This document shows positions 44,194 through 52,812 of a stretch of 64,000 nucleotides of DNA, piece after piece. Origin of the DNA: Lysobacterales bacterium (GTDB lineage: Bacteria; Pseudomonadota; Gammaproteobacteria; Xanthomonadales; SZUA-36). How positions within the stretch are numbered: the stretch's first letter is position 1; each line of letters starts with the position of its first letter. The translations under genes and the position numbers were made by a program. The notes beneath the pieces were generated by a model that saw nothing but the letters and a program-made list of their open reading frames with translations, was not told the origin of the DNA and searched no databases. The stretch lies in the NCBI GenBank assembly GCA_014238945.1, contig JABAAB010000083.1, positions 1 to 64,000 on the forward strand, in the 5' to 3' direction.

Positions 44194-46580
44194 GACTCTG
44201 CAGCCTTTTGCGCCGATTGCGCCTTCTGGATCGCTGACCAAATACGAGGTGCCGTGACGGGCAAATCATTGATTTCAACCCCCAGATGTGCGAGCGCGTC
44301 ATTGACTGCGTTAACCACGGCCGCGGCTGAGCCTCCTACCCCCGCTTCACCTGCACCTTTGAGCCCCATAAAAGTGACCGGATTCGGGCTGTCATGATGC
44401 TTCATCACGATCTCGGGAACATCGGCGGCACGGGGCATGACGTAATCTTCAAAATTGCGTGTTTTCTGCCTACCGCCTTCATCAAAAACGATTTCCTCAC
44501 CCATCATGCCGCCAATACCAAAAGCCACAGCCCCGCACGCTTGTCCTTCGACCAGTACCGGATTGATGGCCTTGCCGCAATCGTGAGTGACGGCAAATTT
44601 CAGCAATTTGACCACACCCGTACCAGGGTCGATCTCGCAAACGGCTGCATAAGCGGCATTGGAGTAGCTGGGATAAGGATTAATCTTCCCTTGCTCATCC
44701 GGAAGGTGACTGATCAAACCGGGTTTAAAAGTTCTCGTTGCCTCCAATGGCTGCTCGATACACGCAGCGACATCATAGGCACGTGTGTAAGCGGCGTAAC
44801 AGACTTCGTTGAAAGACAGTTCAGATTCGGGCTTCGCAGAGGATGTCACCACGCCCCGATATATTTTAATCGAGCCCTCTTCAACTTCCATCAACGCGGC
44901 GGCAACCTTAACAATTTTTTCCTTGATATCCTGTGCGGCAAGGGCCGCCGACCCTCCACCTACTATCAGGCTGCGTCCGCTGTAATTCCCAAACCCGTAA
45001 GGACAGGTCTGCGTATCTCCCTGCAGCACGCGAATGGCCTCAATAGCCACGCCAAGTTCATCGGCAACGATTTGGGCGATTCCAATTCGGTTCCCCCCCC
45101 CTGGATCTGTCACTCCGGTCAATATAGTCACCGAACCACCGGGGTCAACTTTGACTGTCGAGGTATCGTAACCGGCCACCATTGTGCCAGGCAGAGCGCC
45201 GCCCTCCGGTGTGACTTCGTAACCCAGTCCCACTCCGATGTATTTCCCCTCGCCTCTCCATTTTTCCTGATTGCGCTTTACGTCGTAATAACCGATTGAC
45301 TCAACCGTTTTCGCCAGCGCACCAGCATAATCGCCCGAATCATAGATAAGACCGGTGGCTGTTTTCTTAGGAAAGTCGTTAGAAGAAATGAAATTCCTGT
45401 TGCGAATCTCAACCGGGTCCAACCCAAGTTCTCGTGCAGCCTTGTCCATGCACAACTCCAGTGCGAGAGCTGTAATTTCCTTACCAAATCCTCTGCACGC
45501 ACTCCAGGGTGGCTTGTTGGTCACCACGATATTAGCCCATACATCCAGATTTCCGACATCATAGGGGCCAGGCATGGTCAATCCAGTGAGAAAGGCCATG
45601 CCCCAGCCCGGAGTCGCACCCGGCGCTCCGGCATTGGCCAGAAAATGGTCCCGTATTGCCAGGATACGACCATCTTCTCTCAGAGCAAATTCGATGTCAT
45701 GTGTCTGTTCCCGGCCACCAATCAGCAGGCATTCTTCACGGTTTTCGGTCCATTTCACCGCGCCTTTGGTGAGTTTGGCCAATAAACAAATCAAAGCTTC
45801 TTCGGGGTGTGAGTGCATTTTCAAACCGAAAGCCCCACCCATTGAAGGTGCAATAACGCGCAATCTGTTTTCTGGCATTCGCAGTGTTTTTGCCAAAGCA
45901 AAACGCATCGGGTGGGGGTTTTGGGCACTGGCGTATAGGGTTATCGATTGCCCACCTTCATCCCAAATTGCGTTGTAGGTTCGGGTCTCGATGGGCTGGG
46001 TCGCTTGACGATGAACACGAACCTGGGTTTTCACAATGTGATCTGCATCCTTGAATGCCGCCTCAGCGTCTCCGCCACAGAAAGGCACCTGCATGATCGA
46101 ATTGTCATCCCAACCTAAGACCACCAATGGTGCATCATCTTTGAGAGCCAGATCGGCATCCGTAACGGACGCCGTAGGTTCATAGTCAACGACGACGCGC
46201 GACGCTGCATACTGTGCAGTTCTTTTGTCAGTGGCGACAACCACCGCCACCGGCTCTCCAAAATAGCGTGTGTGATCCTGCGCCAGGCAAAACAAGTCGG
46301 TCGTCCGACCGCCAAATACAATTGGATCTATGTGGTGTGGTATCGGGTCAAGATGTTCTGCTGCCCCGGCGCCGTCAATGGCAATTTTTACGCCCGAAAC
46401 TTTTAACGCCCCGCTCAGGTCTACAGATCGAATCTTTGCAGCAGCGTGGGGGCTGCGAATAATGTGGGCATGTAATTGACCCTCAAACGCAAAATCACTA
46501 CTGAAATGTGCCCGCCCTGAGACGAAAGCCACCCGATCGGGGGCTTTTTCCTTTCTACCAATGTAAGGCTGCTCAGCCAT
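44190..46580 (-). CDS. molybdenum hydroxylase large subunit (xanthine dehydrogenase/CODH family)
   Basis: This 796-residue molybdopterin-cytosine-dinucleotide-type catalytic subunit has the cofactor motif GGAFGLKMHSHPEE near residue 250, a loop SACRGFGKEITAL near 365, and the catalytic Glu in GLKGAGEAGVGG near 743. Form I CO dehydrogenase has AYxCSFR in the active-site loop; here the loop differs, so it is not a CO dehydrogenase. The family hydroxylates carbon next to nitrogen in N-heterocycles, or aldehydes. The flanking AllA-like, hydantoinase-like and Rid genes favour an N-heterocycle. No maturation genes are in the window. It starts 14 bases after the lipoprotein MBL gene. Confidence 0.92.
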   Translation of the reverse strand: MAEQPYIGRKEKAPDRVAFVSGRAHFSSDFAFEGQLHAHIIRSPHAAAKIRSVDLSGALKVSGVKIAIDGAGAAEHLDPIPHHIDPIVFGGRTTDLFCLAQDHTRYFGEPVAVVVATDKRTAQYAASRVVVDYEPTASVTDADLALKDDAPLVVLGWDDNSIMQVPFCGGDAEAAFKDADHIVKTQVRVHRQATQPIETRTYNAIWDEGGQSITLYASAQNPHPMRFALAKTLRMPENRLRVIAPSMGGAFGLKMHSHPEEALICLLAKLTKGAVKWTENREECLLIGGREQTHDIEFALREDGRILAIRDHFLANAGAPGATPGWGMAFLTGLTMPGPYDVGNLDVWANIVVTNKPPWSACRGFGKEITALALELCMDKAARELGLDPVEIRNRNFISSNDFPKKTATGLIYDSGDYAGALAKTVESIGYYDVKRNQEKWRGEGKYIGVGLGYEVTPEGGALPGTMVAGYDTSTVKVDPGGSVTILTGVTDPGGGNRIGIAQIVADELGVAIEAIRVLQGDTQTCPYGFGNYSGRSLIVGGGSAALAAQDIKEKIVKVAAALMEVEEGSIKIYRGVVTSSAKPESELSFNEVCYAAYTRAYDVAACIEQPLEATRTFKPGLISHLPDEQGKINPYPSYSNAAYAAVCEIDPGTGVVKLLKFAVTHDCGKAINPVLVEGQACGAVAFGIGGMMGEEIVFDEGGRQKTRNFEDYVMPRAADVPEIVMKHHDSPNPVTFMGLKGAGEAGVGGSAAAVVNAVNDALAHLGVEINDLPVTAPRIWSAIQKAQSAQKAAES

Positions 46581-46594
46581 GCTGATCCATTTTG

Positions 46595-48463
46595 CTATCC
46601 ATCGTCATCAAGGTAATCCAGCAGAACCTGGAAGCTTACCGCTTGCCTGTCGTGAGAGCCGACCAGCATCGGTGTACCCAGCCCCTGGGCCTCAATGCCG
46701 TTCTTCAGGGAAGCTGCTGCGTGGAATGGCAATATATCGGCTGCTCGCTTGGTCCCTGAACGAAGATCTCGTGCCAGCCCACTAACATAAAGATCACCTG
46801 CATAGACGACATCATCGCCTTCAATGAAGGCGTAAACCATGTCTGTCACATGACCCATTGCCAGTGGGTAAATGACAACCGTGCGCAGGGAATCCTCGAG
46901 CCGGACGGATCCTTCGGCACTTACGCCGGTAATTTCAAGCTCCATGGGGTTGCGGTCCAGTGCATCAGGCAAAATGCGGGAAGGCGGTCGCGATGCCTGA
47001 CGCCGATAGTGATCAACGGCATCTTCATGTACGACCAATTTCGCACCTACTGCAACATAAGGACGAATCCCTCCACCGTGGTCGTTGTGGTGATGAGAAA
47101 TGATCAAATGGCTGATCGGCTTTTCCGGGTAGTGTTCGCCAATCCACTTGATGACCTGCTCACCTTTGAGGTCATTTTGCCCCGGCTCTATAACCACTAT
47201 GCTGTTTTCCTGCTCCACGATCAGGGTATACACACCATCTGCCGGAGCGGCATAAAGGAGGGTTATTCCAGGGTTGATTTCAACGGAATCAATGCTTGGG
47301 CGACCCACACCTGCAGCACCGAACATGATCAAAGACTGGCTGAGATACCGGGCCCGGGAAGCAATGGCCTCATCGTGGGTGTACTCGATCCCTTCGGGCG
47401 GCTTAAAATTCTCATCGTCCAAATCGGGGTTGACCGAAATGGAAGATCGTACCAGGTCGATTCTTGGCGCTCCGGCCGCTGTCAGGTTGACGCGATTGGG
47501 AAATGCCACCCCCCCAACATCCTGCCAGTCGGTGTAAACGACTTCCAAAGGCACGTCACCATAAACAACATCCCATTCCATGGTCGACAGCTTGGCAACA
47601 AGCCCGGACTCGCGGTTGATATGCAGTGTGATGGGATAAACCTCATCTTCTATGACCAGGCGATGATGAGCTGCTTCATCGATGTCCATGTGTTGGTGAA
47701 CTCGATTTAACCAATCCCCATCAACCTGGGTTTTCTCAACCATGTGATGGTAAAAATCCGTTCCTTCGGACTCTTGCAGCCATTCCGGGGTAACGATTAG
47801 TGTGCGCTTGCCGGTTTGCCTTACCCGGTCAACCGTGACAGGGAACACCTCTTCCTCGGTGTACCTACGCCCGAATGATTCATCATCACTGTTCGTTGCG
47901 ACTGATGCGAGGTCAGGATTATCCAGCGCTTCTTTCAAAAGAATATGGGGATTCATTAATCGTTCGATTTTTACGGTTATCGCCGTACGATCCGACCTGG
48001 ACGGCTTGTCCTTTTTCTTCCCGATGCCAAGAAAATCATCTTCATTAAGATAACCTGACTGGCCAATTATCAGCTCGCTGCTCTCGCGTTTGTCATAGCC
48101 CCCCGATCTCGAAGGAAACTTTGAGGTGACGTCAATACGCAGTCTTTCACCTGCCAGGTCATTCATTACCCGGGTTGTATTCGATGGAAGCTTCATCAGG
48201 CCACTTCCGGATTCCGGCCCTTGTCCCATCAGGTAGTAAACGCGCTCTTCTTCGGTAGAAAAACTATCAAGGTTTGAGAGCGATTCGACACCGCCCAGGC
48301 CGGAAGCTACCAGGGCGAGCAATTCGGTCTTGTCAATCGATGCATCTTCTCCGTTATGAACCTGATCGGTTTCTGTCGACTCACAAGCGTTGAGTATCAC
48401 GACACATGCCAGCACAAGCACAATATGGATAATGCTCCTGACTTCCCTTCTAAAATCCGGCAA
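46595..48463 (-). CDS. lipoprotein with C-terminal metallo-beta-lactamase domain
   Basis: This 622-residue protein has a lipoprotein leader (lipobox LNAC, Cys 27). An N-terminal region (about 40-390) of unknown type is rich in beta-strands with YTDWQDVGGVAFPNRV-like segments reminiscent of outer-membrane-lipoprotein folds. A metallo-beta-lactamase domain (about 400-620) has the metal motif SHHHNDHGGG near 455 and an Asp ligand in VVYAGDLYV near 555. It would be anchored in the envelope and hydrolyse a substrate there, possibly a lactone, ester or lactam. The TTG start has a good AGGAG site 7 bases upstream. It is the second gene of the 49978-40432 operon. Confidence 0.85.
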   Translation of the reverse strand: MPDFRREVRSIIHIVLVLACVVILNACESTETDQVHNGEDASIDKTELLALVASGLGGVESLSNLDSFSTEEERVYYLMGQGPESGSGLMKLPSNTTRVMNDLAGERLRIDVTSKFPSRSGGYDKRESSELIIGQSGYLNEDDFLGIGKKKDKPSRSDRTAITVKIERLMNPHILLKEALDNPDLASVATNSDDESFGRRYTEEEVFPVTVDRVRQTGKRTLIVTPEWLQESEGTDFYHHMVEKTQVDGDWLNRVHQHMDIDEAAHHRLVIEDEVYPITLHINRESGLVAKLSTMEWDVVYGDVPLEVVYTDWQDVGGVAFPNRVNLTAAGAPRIDLVRSSISVNPDLDDENFKPPEGIEYTHDEAIASRARYLSQSLIMFGAAGVGRPSIDSVEINPGITLLYAAPADGVYTLIVEQENSIVVIEPGQNDLKGEQVIKWIGEHYPEKPISHLIISHHHNDHGGGIRPYVAVGAKLVVHEDAVDHYRRQASRPPSRILPDALDRNPMELEITGVSAEGSVRLEDSLRTVVIYPLAMGHVTDMVYAFIEGDDVVYAGDLYVSGLARDLRSGTKRAADILPFHAAASLKNGIEAQGLGTPMLVGSHDRQAVSFQVLLDYLDDDG

Positions 48464-48499
48464 TATTATTCTCCTGTTCCGGTCATTTCTGCTCCGGCA

Positions 48500-49978
48500 T
48501 TAGACTGACGGTTTGATATTGGCATTCAACTGAAAAAGATTCAGAGGATCGTACTTGTTCTTCAATTCCACCAGGCGTGGATAGTTTCCCTGGTATGAGA
48601 TGGCGACCTTGTCCTGACTTTCATCCATCAATTCGTTGACATAAAAATTTTCTGCGGTGTAGGGATCCAGTGCTTTCCAATATTCCCGCCCCCAATTCAC
48701 GAATTCTTTTGAGTGATCTGCATCTTCCCAGCTCGCGCCCACTTCCAGATCCCACATGGCGTTGCGATGCGGCCAGGCGGTGGCATCATTGTCGACCTGT
48801 GCAACCGCACCGCCAAAGCGAACGATCCGCATGGTGTTCGTTCTGCGGGGGTCGTGAATCCAGCGCTCAAGAATTTCGTCCGTCATATCCGGATCGTAAT
48901 CGTTTACGTGCCGACCCTTGATGTAATAGGAGCGTCCGTGGTTATTGTGTGCATCGGCACGGCTTTGTTGCTTGACGAAATTGATCGGTCCCACGTATTC
49001 CGCAATGGGTTTCCCCATGTTCCGGTAGGGTTTGATGACAGACTCGGCCTGGTCGACCTGGCCGGAAAAGCTATAGCCCATCATGACGACAGCTTCGCCG
49101 GACTCCTTAGTCAGCATGCCTGAAAACATATGTAGTTGATTGTCCGCATTTTCCGAAATTTCGAAGAACCGGTTGAACATATCCTTGGCCTGGTCGGGGT
49201 GATAAAGCATTGCACCGGTCACTATATTCGGGCCAAACGGGTGCAATTGATATTCAAACTTGGTGACAACCCCGAAATTTCCACCACCACCCCGTACACC
49301 CCAATATAGATCAGGGTTTTGTTCTGCGCTGGCATGGCGCAACACACCATCTGCCGTAACAATGTCCACTGAAAGCAGGTTATCGATTGTCAGGCCAAAC
49401 TTTCGCATCAGGATCCCGATGCCACCACCCAGGGTGAGTCCGGCTGCACCGGTATGCGAGACCACGCCCGAAGGACATACCAGCCCATAAGCCTGAGCCT
49501 CGCGATCAAGGCTGCCCAGCAACACGCCGGGTTCTACTGTCGCTTTTCTGGCCGCCGGATCCACAAGCACTGTTTTCATCGGTGATGTGTCGATCACTAT
49601 GCCACCATCACAAACCGATTTGCCTGAAATACTGTGGCCTCCGCCTCGAACAGCCACCAGAAGATCATGGCTACGGGCAAAGTTTACGGCGCTAATCACG
49701 TCGCTGACATCAAGACACTGCGCAATCAGCGCAGGGCGCTTGTGGTCCCAGGCTCCGTTCCAGATTTTGCGGGTTTCGTCGTAACGGGGACTTGTGGGTA
49801 ACAGTAACGCCAGTCTCAGACTACTGGCAAATTCTTGAATTTCAGCTCTTAGCAAAACAACTTCTTTACCAGTGCGCGAAATTGCCCGAAGTTCTGCAGG
49901 CACACGTGCAAAGCTTGTAGGTATATATGCCGCCGCGATGGCGCCGATAGTTGATTGGACAAATGCTCGTCTTTTCAT
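48500..49978 (-). CDS. exported FAD-binding (VAO/berberine-bridge type) oxidase, copy B
   Basis: This 492-residue paralogue of the 33435 protein is similar along its whole length. It has an N-terminal leader (MKRRAFVQSTIGAIAAAY), the FAD motif VRGGGHSISGKSVCDGG with the covalent-FAD His, GLTLGGGIGILMRKFGL, and the C-terminal YDPLNLFQLNANI. Unlike copy A it has a Cys in GLVCPSGVVSHTG, near where berberine-bridge enzymes have their second covalent FAD link, so it may bind FAD twice. It is the first gene of the 49978-40432 operon, with the TTTATCA palindrome 144 bases upstream. Two such oxidases under one regulator suggest two related oxidations outside the cytoplasm. Confidence 0.88.
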   Translation of the reverse strand: MKRRAFVQSTIGAIAAAYIPTSFARVPAELRAISRTGKEVVLLRAEIQEFASSLRLALLLPTSPRYDETRKIWNGAWDHKRPALIAQCLDVSDVISAVNFARSHDLLVAVRGGGHSISGKSVCDGGIVIDTSPMKTVLVDPAARKATVEPGVLLGSLDREAQAYGLVCPSGVVSHTGAAGLTLGGGIGILMRKFGLTIDNLLSVDIVTADGVLRHASAEQNPDLYWGVRGGGGNFGVVTKFEYQLHPFGPNIVTGAMLYHPDQAKDMFNRFFEISENADNQLHMFSGMLTKESGEAVVMMGYSFSGQVDQAESVIKPYRNMGKPIAEYVGPINFVKQQSRADAHNNHGRSYYIKGRHVNDYDPDMTDEILERWIHDPRRTNTMRIVRFGGAVAQVDNDATAWPHRNAMWDLEVGASWEDADHSKEFVNWGREYWKALDPYTAENFYVNELMDESQDKVAISYQGNYPRLVELKNKYDPLNLFQLNANIKPSV

Positions 49979-50121
49979 GGTGTTACTATGCCTGATTCTT
50001 TAACCGGTTAGAGGTTTTGGATAACGGGTTCGTTCAATGCGTGTAAGGTTTATTGATCTTCCTATGAATTGAATTCAGTTCGCCAATTGCGCAAATGATT
50101 TGTATGATAACTCGCATTTAA

Positions 50122-50137
50122 TTTATCATCTGATAAA
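50122..50137. promoter_or_regulatory. TTTATCA-NN-TGATAAA operator, copy 4
   Basis: TTTATCATCTGATAAA lies in the 245-base gap between the flavin oxidase operon (leftward) and the MFS gene (rightward, 87 bases). A short direct repeat (GTCAAGGCA-type, 50150-50178) follows it before the MFS gene. Confidence 0.75.
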
Positions 50138-50223
50138 TTAGGTCTTGCTGTCAAGGCAGAACTTGCTGTCAAGGCATAACAATCACCTTCCTGCAATCAA
50201 AAGCAAAGGGCGAAATCACCAAA

Positions 50224-51603
50224 ATGTCAAAATTAACATCGCAAACAAATCCCGCGGCGCCAGATTGGCCCTCTTCCAAAATGGCATGGTACGCGGTGGC
50301 TGTACTGTTCGTTGCCTACACTATTTCTTTTGCCGACCGACTGATCCTCAGTCTGTTGATCCAGCCCATTAAGCTGGATTTGAATTTGAGCGATACCAAG
50401 GTCAGCTTGCTACATGGATTAGCTTTCGCCATTTTTTACACAATAATGGGAATCCCTATCGGGCGATTGGCTGATCGATACAGTCGCCGGGCGATAATCG
50501 CATCCGGTATCGCCGTGTGGAGCCTGATGACTGCATTGTGTGGGCTTGCCAGGGGTTACTGGCAATTATTTAGCGCGCGAGTAGGCGTGGGTGTTGGAGA
50601 AGCTGCACTGTCGCCAGCAGCGTATTCCATGATTGCCGACCTTTTTCCTCCGCAAAAACTGGGCCGGGCTCTGAGCGTTTACACCACAGGCGCTTTTGTA
50701 GGCGCAGGACTCGCATTTATTATTGGAGGTGCCGTTATTCAGTCAGTGACAAGCTCACCTGAAATTACCATCCCGGTTATTGGTACCGTCAGGTCCTGGC
50801 AAGCTGCATTTTTTGTAGTTGGCTTACCAGGTATAATCGTCGCTGCTCTCATGTTCACGGTCAAAGAGCCGATCAGGCGATTAAGCAACCATGCAGGAAT
50901 CACCGAGAGTCCGGAAACCGCAATACCATTGTCACGTGTCCTTAGTTATATCAGCAGTCGCTGGCGTATCTACGGCGCACATTTTTTAGGATTCTCACTG
51001 CTGGGCATTGTTTCCAACGCAATCTTCGCATGGACGCCAGCCTATCTGATTCGAAGCTTCGGCCTGACTGTGGGCCAATCCGGCCTCGCGGTGGGGATCA
51101 TTATCCTGATTTTCTGCACCTCCGGGATTATGACGGGCGGCTGGTTATCTGACCACCTGGTGCGCAAAGGCCGGCCAGACGGTGCCATGCGTGCCGGGAT
51201 TGTCGCTGCCATTGGATGTGTTCCTTTCGCATTGCTAATGCCTTTGATGACAACATTGACATGGGCACTGGTGTTCTATTGCCCCTTGCTGTTTTTCGCA
51301 AGTTTTGGATTTGGCGCCGCGGCAGCAGCTCTGCAACAAATCACCCCAAATCGGCTGCGTGCCGTTGTATCGGCATGCTATCTGTTTCTATTAAACCTGA
51401 TTGCAATTGGCCTGGGCCCTACCTTGACTGCCTTGATTACTGACTATGTTTTCGGCTATGACGGGGCGGTTGGGAATTCAATTGGCATTATCTCGGCAGT
51501 TTCCGGTTTGCTGGGTGCCATAGTGCTTTGGCTTGGACTCAAGCCATTTCGAGCAGAGGCAGCGCTGCAATTTGAGGCTGAAGGCAGTAAACAGGATTCC
51601 TGA
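50224..51603 (+). CDS. MFS transporter (Spinster-like)
   Basis: This 459-residue protein has 12 predicted membrane helices. The loop between helices 2 and 3 carries the MFS signature GRLADRYSRR, and the first helix has SFADRLILSLLIQPIK, typical of the bacterial Spinster-type subgroup common in catabolic clusters. It probably imports the substrate or an intermediate acid. It is controlled from the divergent region with the TTTATCA palindrome. It converges with the bicupin gene, 14 bases away. Confidence 0.9.
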   Translation: MSKLTSQTNPAAPDWPSSKMAWYAVAVLFVAYTISFADRLILSLLIQPIKLDLNLSDTKVSLLHGLAFAIFYTIMGIPIGRLADRYSRRAIIASGIAVWSLMTALCGLARGYWQLFSARVGVGVGEAALSPAAYSMIADLFPPQKLGRALSVYTTGAFVGAGLAFIIGGAVIQSVTSSPEITIPVIGTVRSWQAAFFVVGLPGIIVAALMFTVKEPIRRLSNHAGITESPETAIPLSRVLSYISSRWRIYGAHFLGFSLLGIVSNAIFAWTPAYLIRSFGLTVGQSGLAVGIIILIFCTSGIMTGGWLSDHLVRKGRPDGAMRAGIVAAIGCVPFALLMPLMTTLTWALVFYCPLLFFASFGFGAAAAALQQITPNRLRAVVSACYLFLLNLIAIGLGPTLTALITDYVFGYDGAVGNSIGIISAVSGLLGAIVLWLGLKPFRAEAALQFEAEGSKQDS

Positions 51604-51617
51604 GTTGTAAATCAATT

Positions 51618-52598
51618 TTAAGGTAGAGTTTTCGGTGTTTCTATAGGCCCGAAACCTACCCTGGTACCTTTAGCGTAGGTTACTTCGAGCCACATGAATC
51701 CGTTTTTAGTTAACGGACCCTCGCCCCATGTCCAGATACTCATTGGGGGTTGCTCAACGAAGAAGTCCTTGGAAATGGTGATGCTTTTACCTTCATCATC
51801 GGCCCCTTCAACAAGCTGTAAACGCAGGTCTCCGGCCAAACCATAAATAAATCTTTGGGCCATTTCGTAGTAGGTCTTTTCAGGACCGCGTGCGTGAGAC
51901 CAACCGGGGGGAAGATACCGAATTTTCGCCCGGAATCCGTCTTCCATGTCATCACTCAGCCATTTAACGCTTGCACCAGGGAGTTCATTGTCATCTTCCC
52001 ACTCCATGGCTTCGATATCGGCCGTATGTTGAAACAATGCGTTAGTGAATTGTTTAACTTGTTTCCACTCCTCGCTATACCACTTGTTGGCGGGGTCGAG
52101 GCTGAAATTTTTGCCGCCCTCTATGAAAGTGAGATGCGCCGATCCGGGCGTTACCCTTTGATGCTCCATGGCATCGGGGCGGTTCCCGTGAATACTGAAT
52201 GGTGGCCGGCTCATCCATGTGCCTTCGCGCATATGAACCAGTGTTCCCTTCTGCTGTTCAGGACTTACGAATTCGTATAAGAGAAAGTCACCATCCAGAA
52301 CATAATCCCACTCGTGGAAATCATGATAATGCCTGGCTTTGTTCACAGCGTCCCAACCAGGGTTAAACGCGATATAAAGCATGAAAGAGCCATTTTTCGA
52401 GTAAAGCGTCTTACCCCTGCTCATTCCATCAGGGCCGGTCCACAAGTCGCCCCATTCCAGGGCTTGCACATCAACAACCCGCAATGGCTTCCATTCAATG
52501 ATGGTGTCATCTTCCTGTGCCTTTGCATCACCACAGCCAAAAAATATGCACAGCCCACTGACGAATGTCCATAAAACAGCCCTGACTAAAATATTCAT
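51618..52598 (-). CDS. exported bicupin protein
   Basis: This 326-residue protein has a signal peptide (core VRAVLWTFVSGLCIFFGC, ending at …DAKA) and two cupin-like beta-barrel units, about 50-165 and 190-320. The first has a plausible metal site, HYHDFHEWDYVLDG near residue 92 with several His and Glu; the second is less clear. Function is unknown; exported cupins include dioxygenases and isomerases. The ATG at 52598 is chosen over an upstream TTG because AAGGTGG lies just before it. It is transcribed alone, from the divergent region holding operator copy 5. Confidence 0.75.
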   Translation of the reverse strand: MNILVRAVLWTFVSGLCIFFGCGDAKAQEDDTIIEWKPLRVVDVQALEWGDLWTGPDGMSRGKTLYSKNGSFMLYIAFNPGWDAVNKARHYHDFHEWDYVLDGDFLLYEFVSPEQQKGTLVHMREGTWMSRPPFSIHGNRPDAMEHQRVTPGSAHLTFIEGGKNFSLDPANKWYSEEWKQVKQFTNALFQHTADIEAMEWEDDNELPGASVKWLSDDMEDGFRAKIRYLPPGWSHARGPEKTYYEMAQRFIYGLAGDLRLQLVEGADDEGKSITISKDFFVEQPPMSIWTWGEGPLTKNGFMWLEVTYAKGTRVGFGPIETPKTLP

Positions 52599-52755
52599 TC
52601 CGCCACCTTTATCCAAAATTTATTAAAAAATGTTTCCCAAGGAATTCTGCCGCCCATACACTGTAACAAGCTTGCTTTTCTTCTGATATTCAACAAGGTC
52701 ATCAAATATCCAAAACGGCAAACAGAACTTCCGTTGCTAGCATGACATACTGTAG

Positions 52756-52771
52756 TTTATCATTTGATAAA
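52756..52771. promoter_or_regulatory. TTTATCA-NN-TGATAAA operator, copy 5
   Basis: TTTATCATTTGATAAA lies between the bicupin (leftward, 157 bases) and the first FAD dehydrogenase (rightward, 41 bases). The closeness to the rightward start suits repression there. Confidence 0.75.
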
Positions 52772-52812
52772 TAATATAATCATGTGCTAGTGAGACCAGT
52801 GAAGCAAAAAAT

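Noticed and set aside
44190-46580. Carbon monoxide dehydrogenase
   Set aside because: The active-site loop lacks the AYxCSFR motif of form I CODH, and no cox accessory genes are present; called a generic molybdenum hydroxylase.
50145-50180. Short tandem GTCAAGGCA repeat before the MFS gene as a second operator
   Set aside because: It has only two short copies and no two-fold symmetry; probably a small local duplication.
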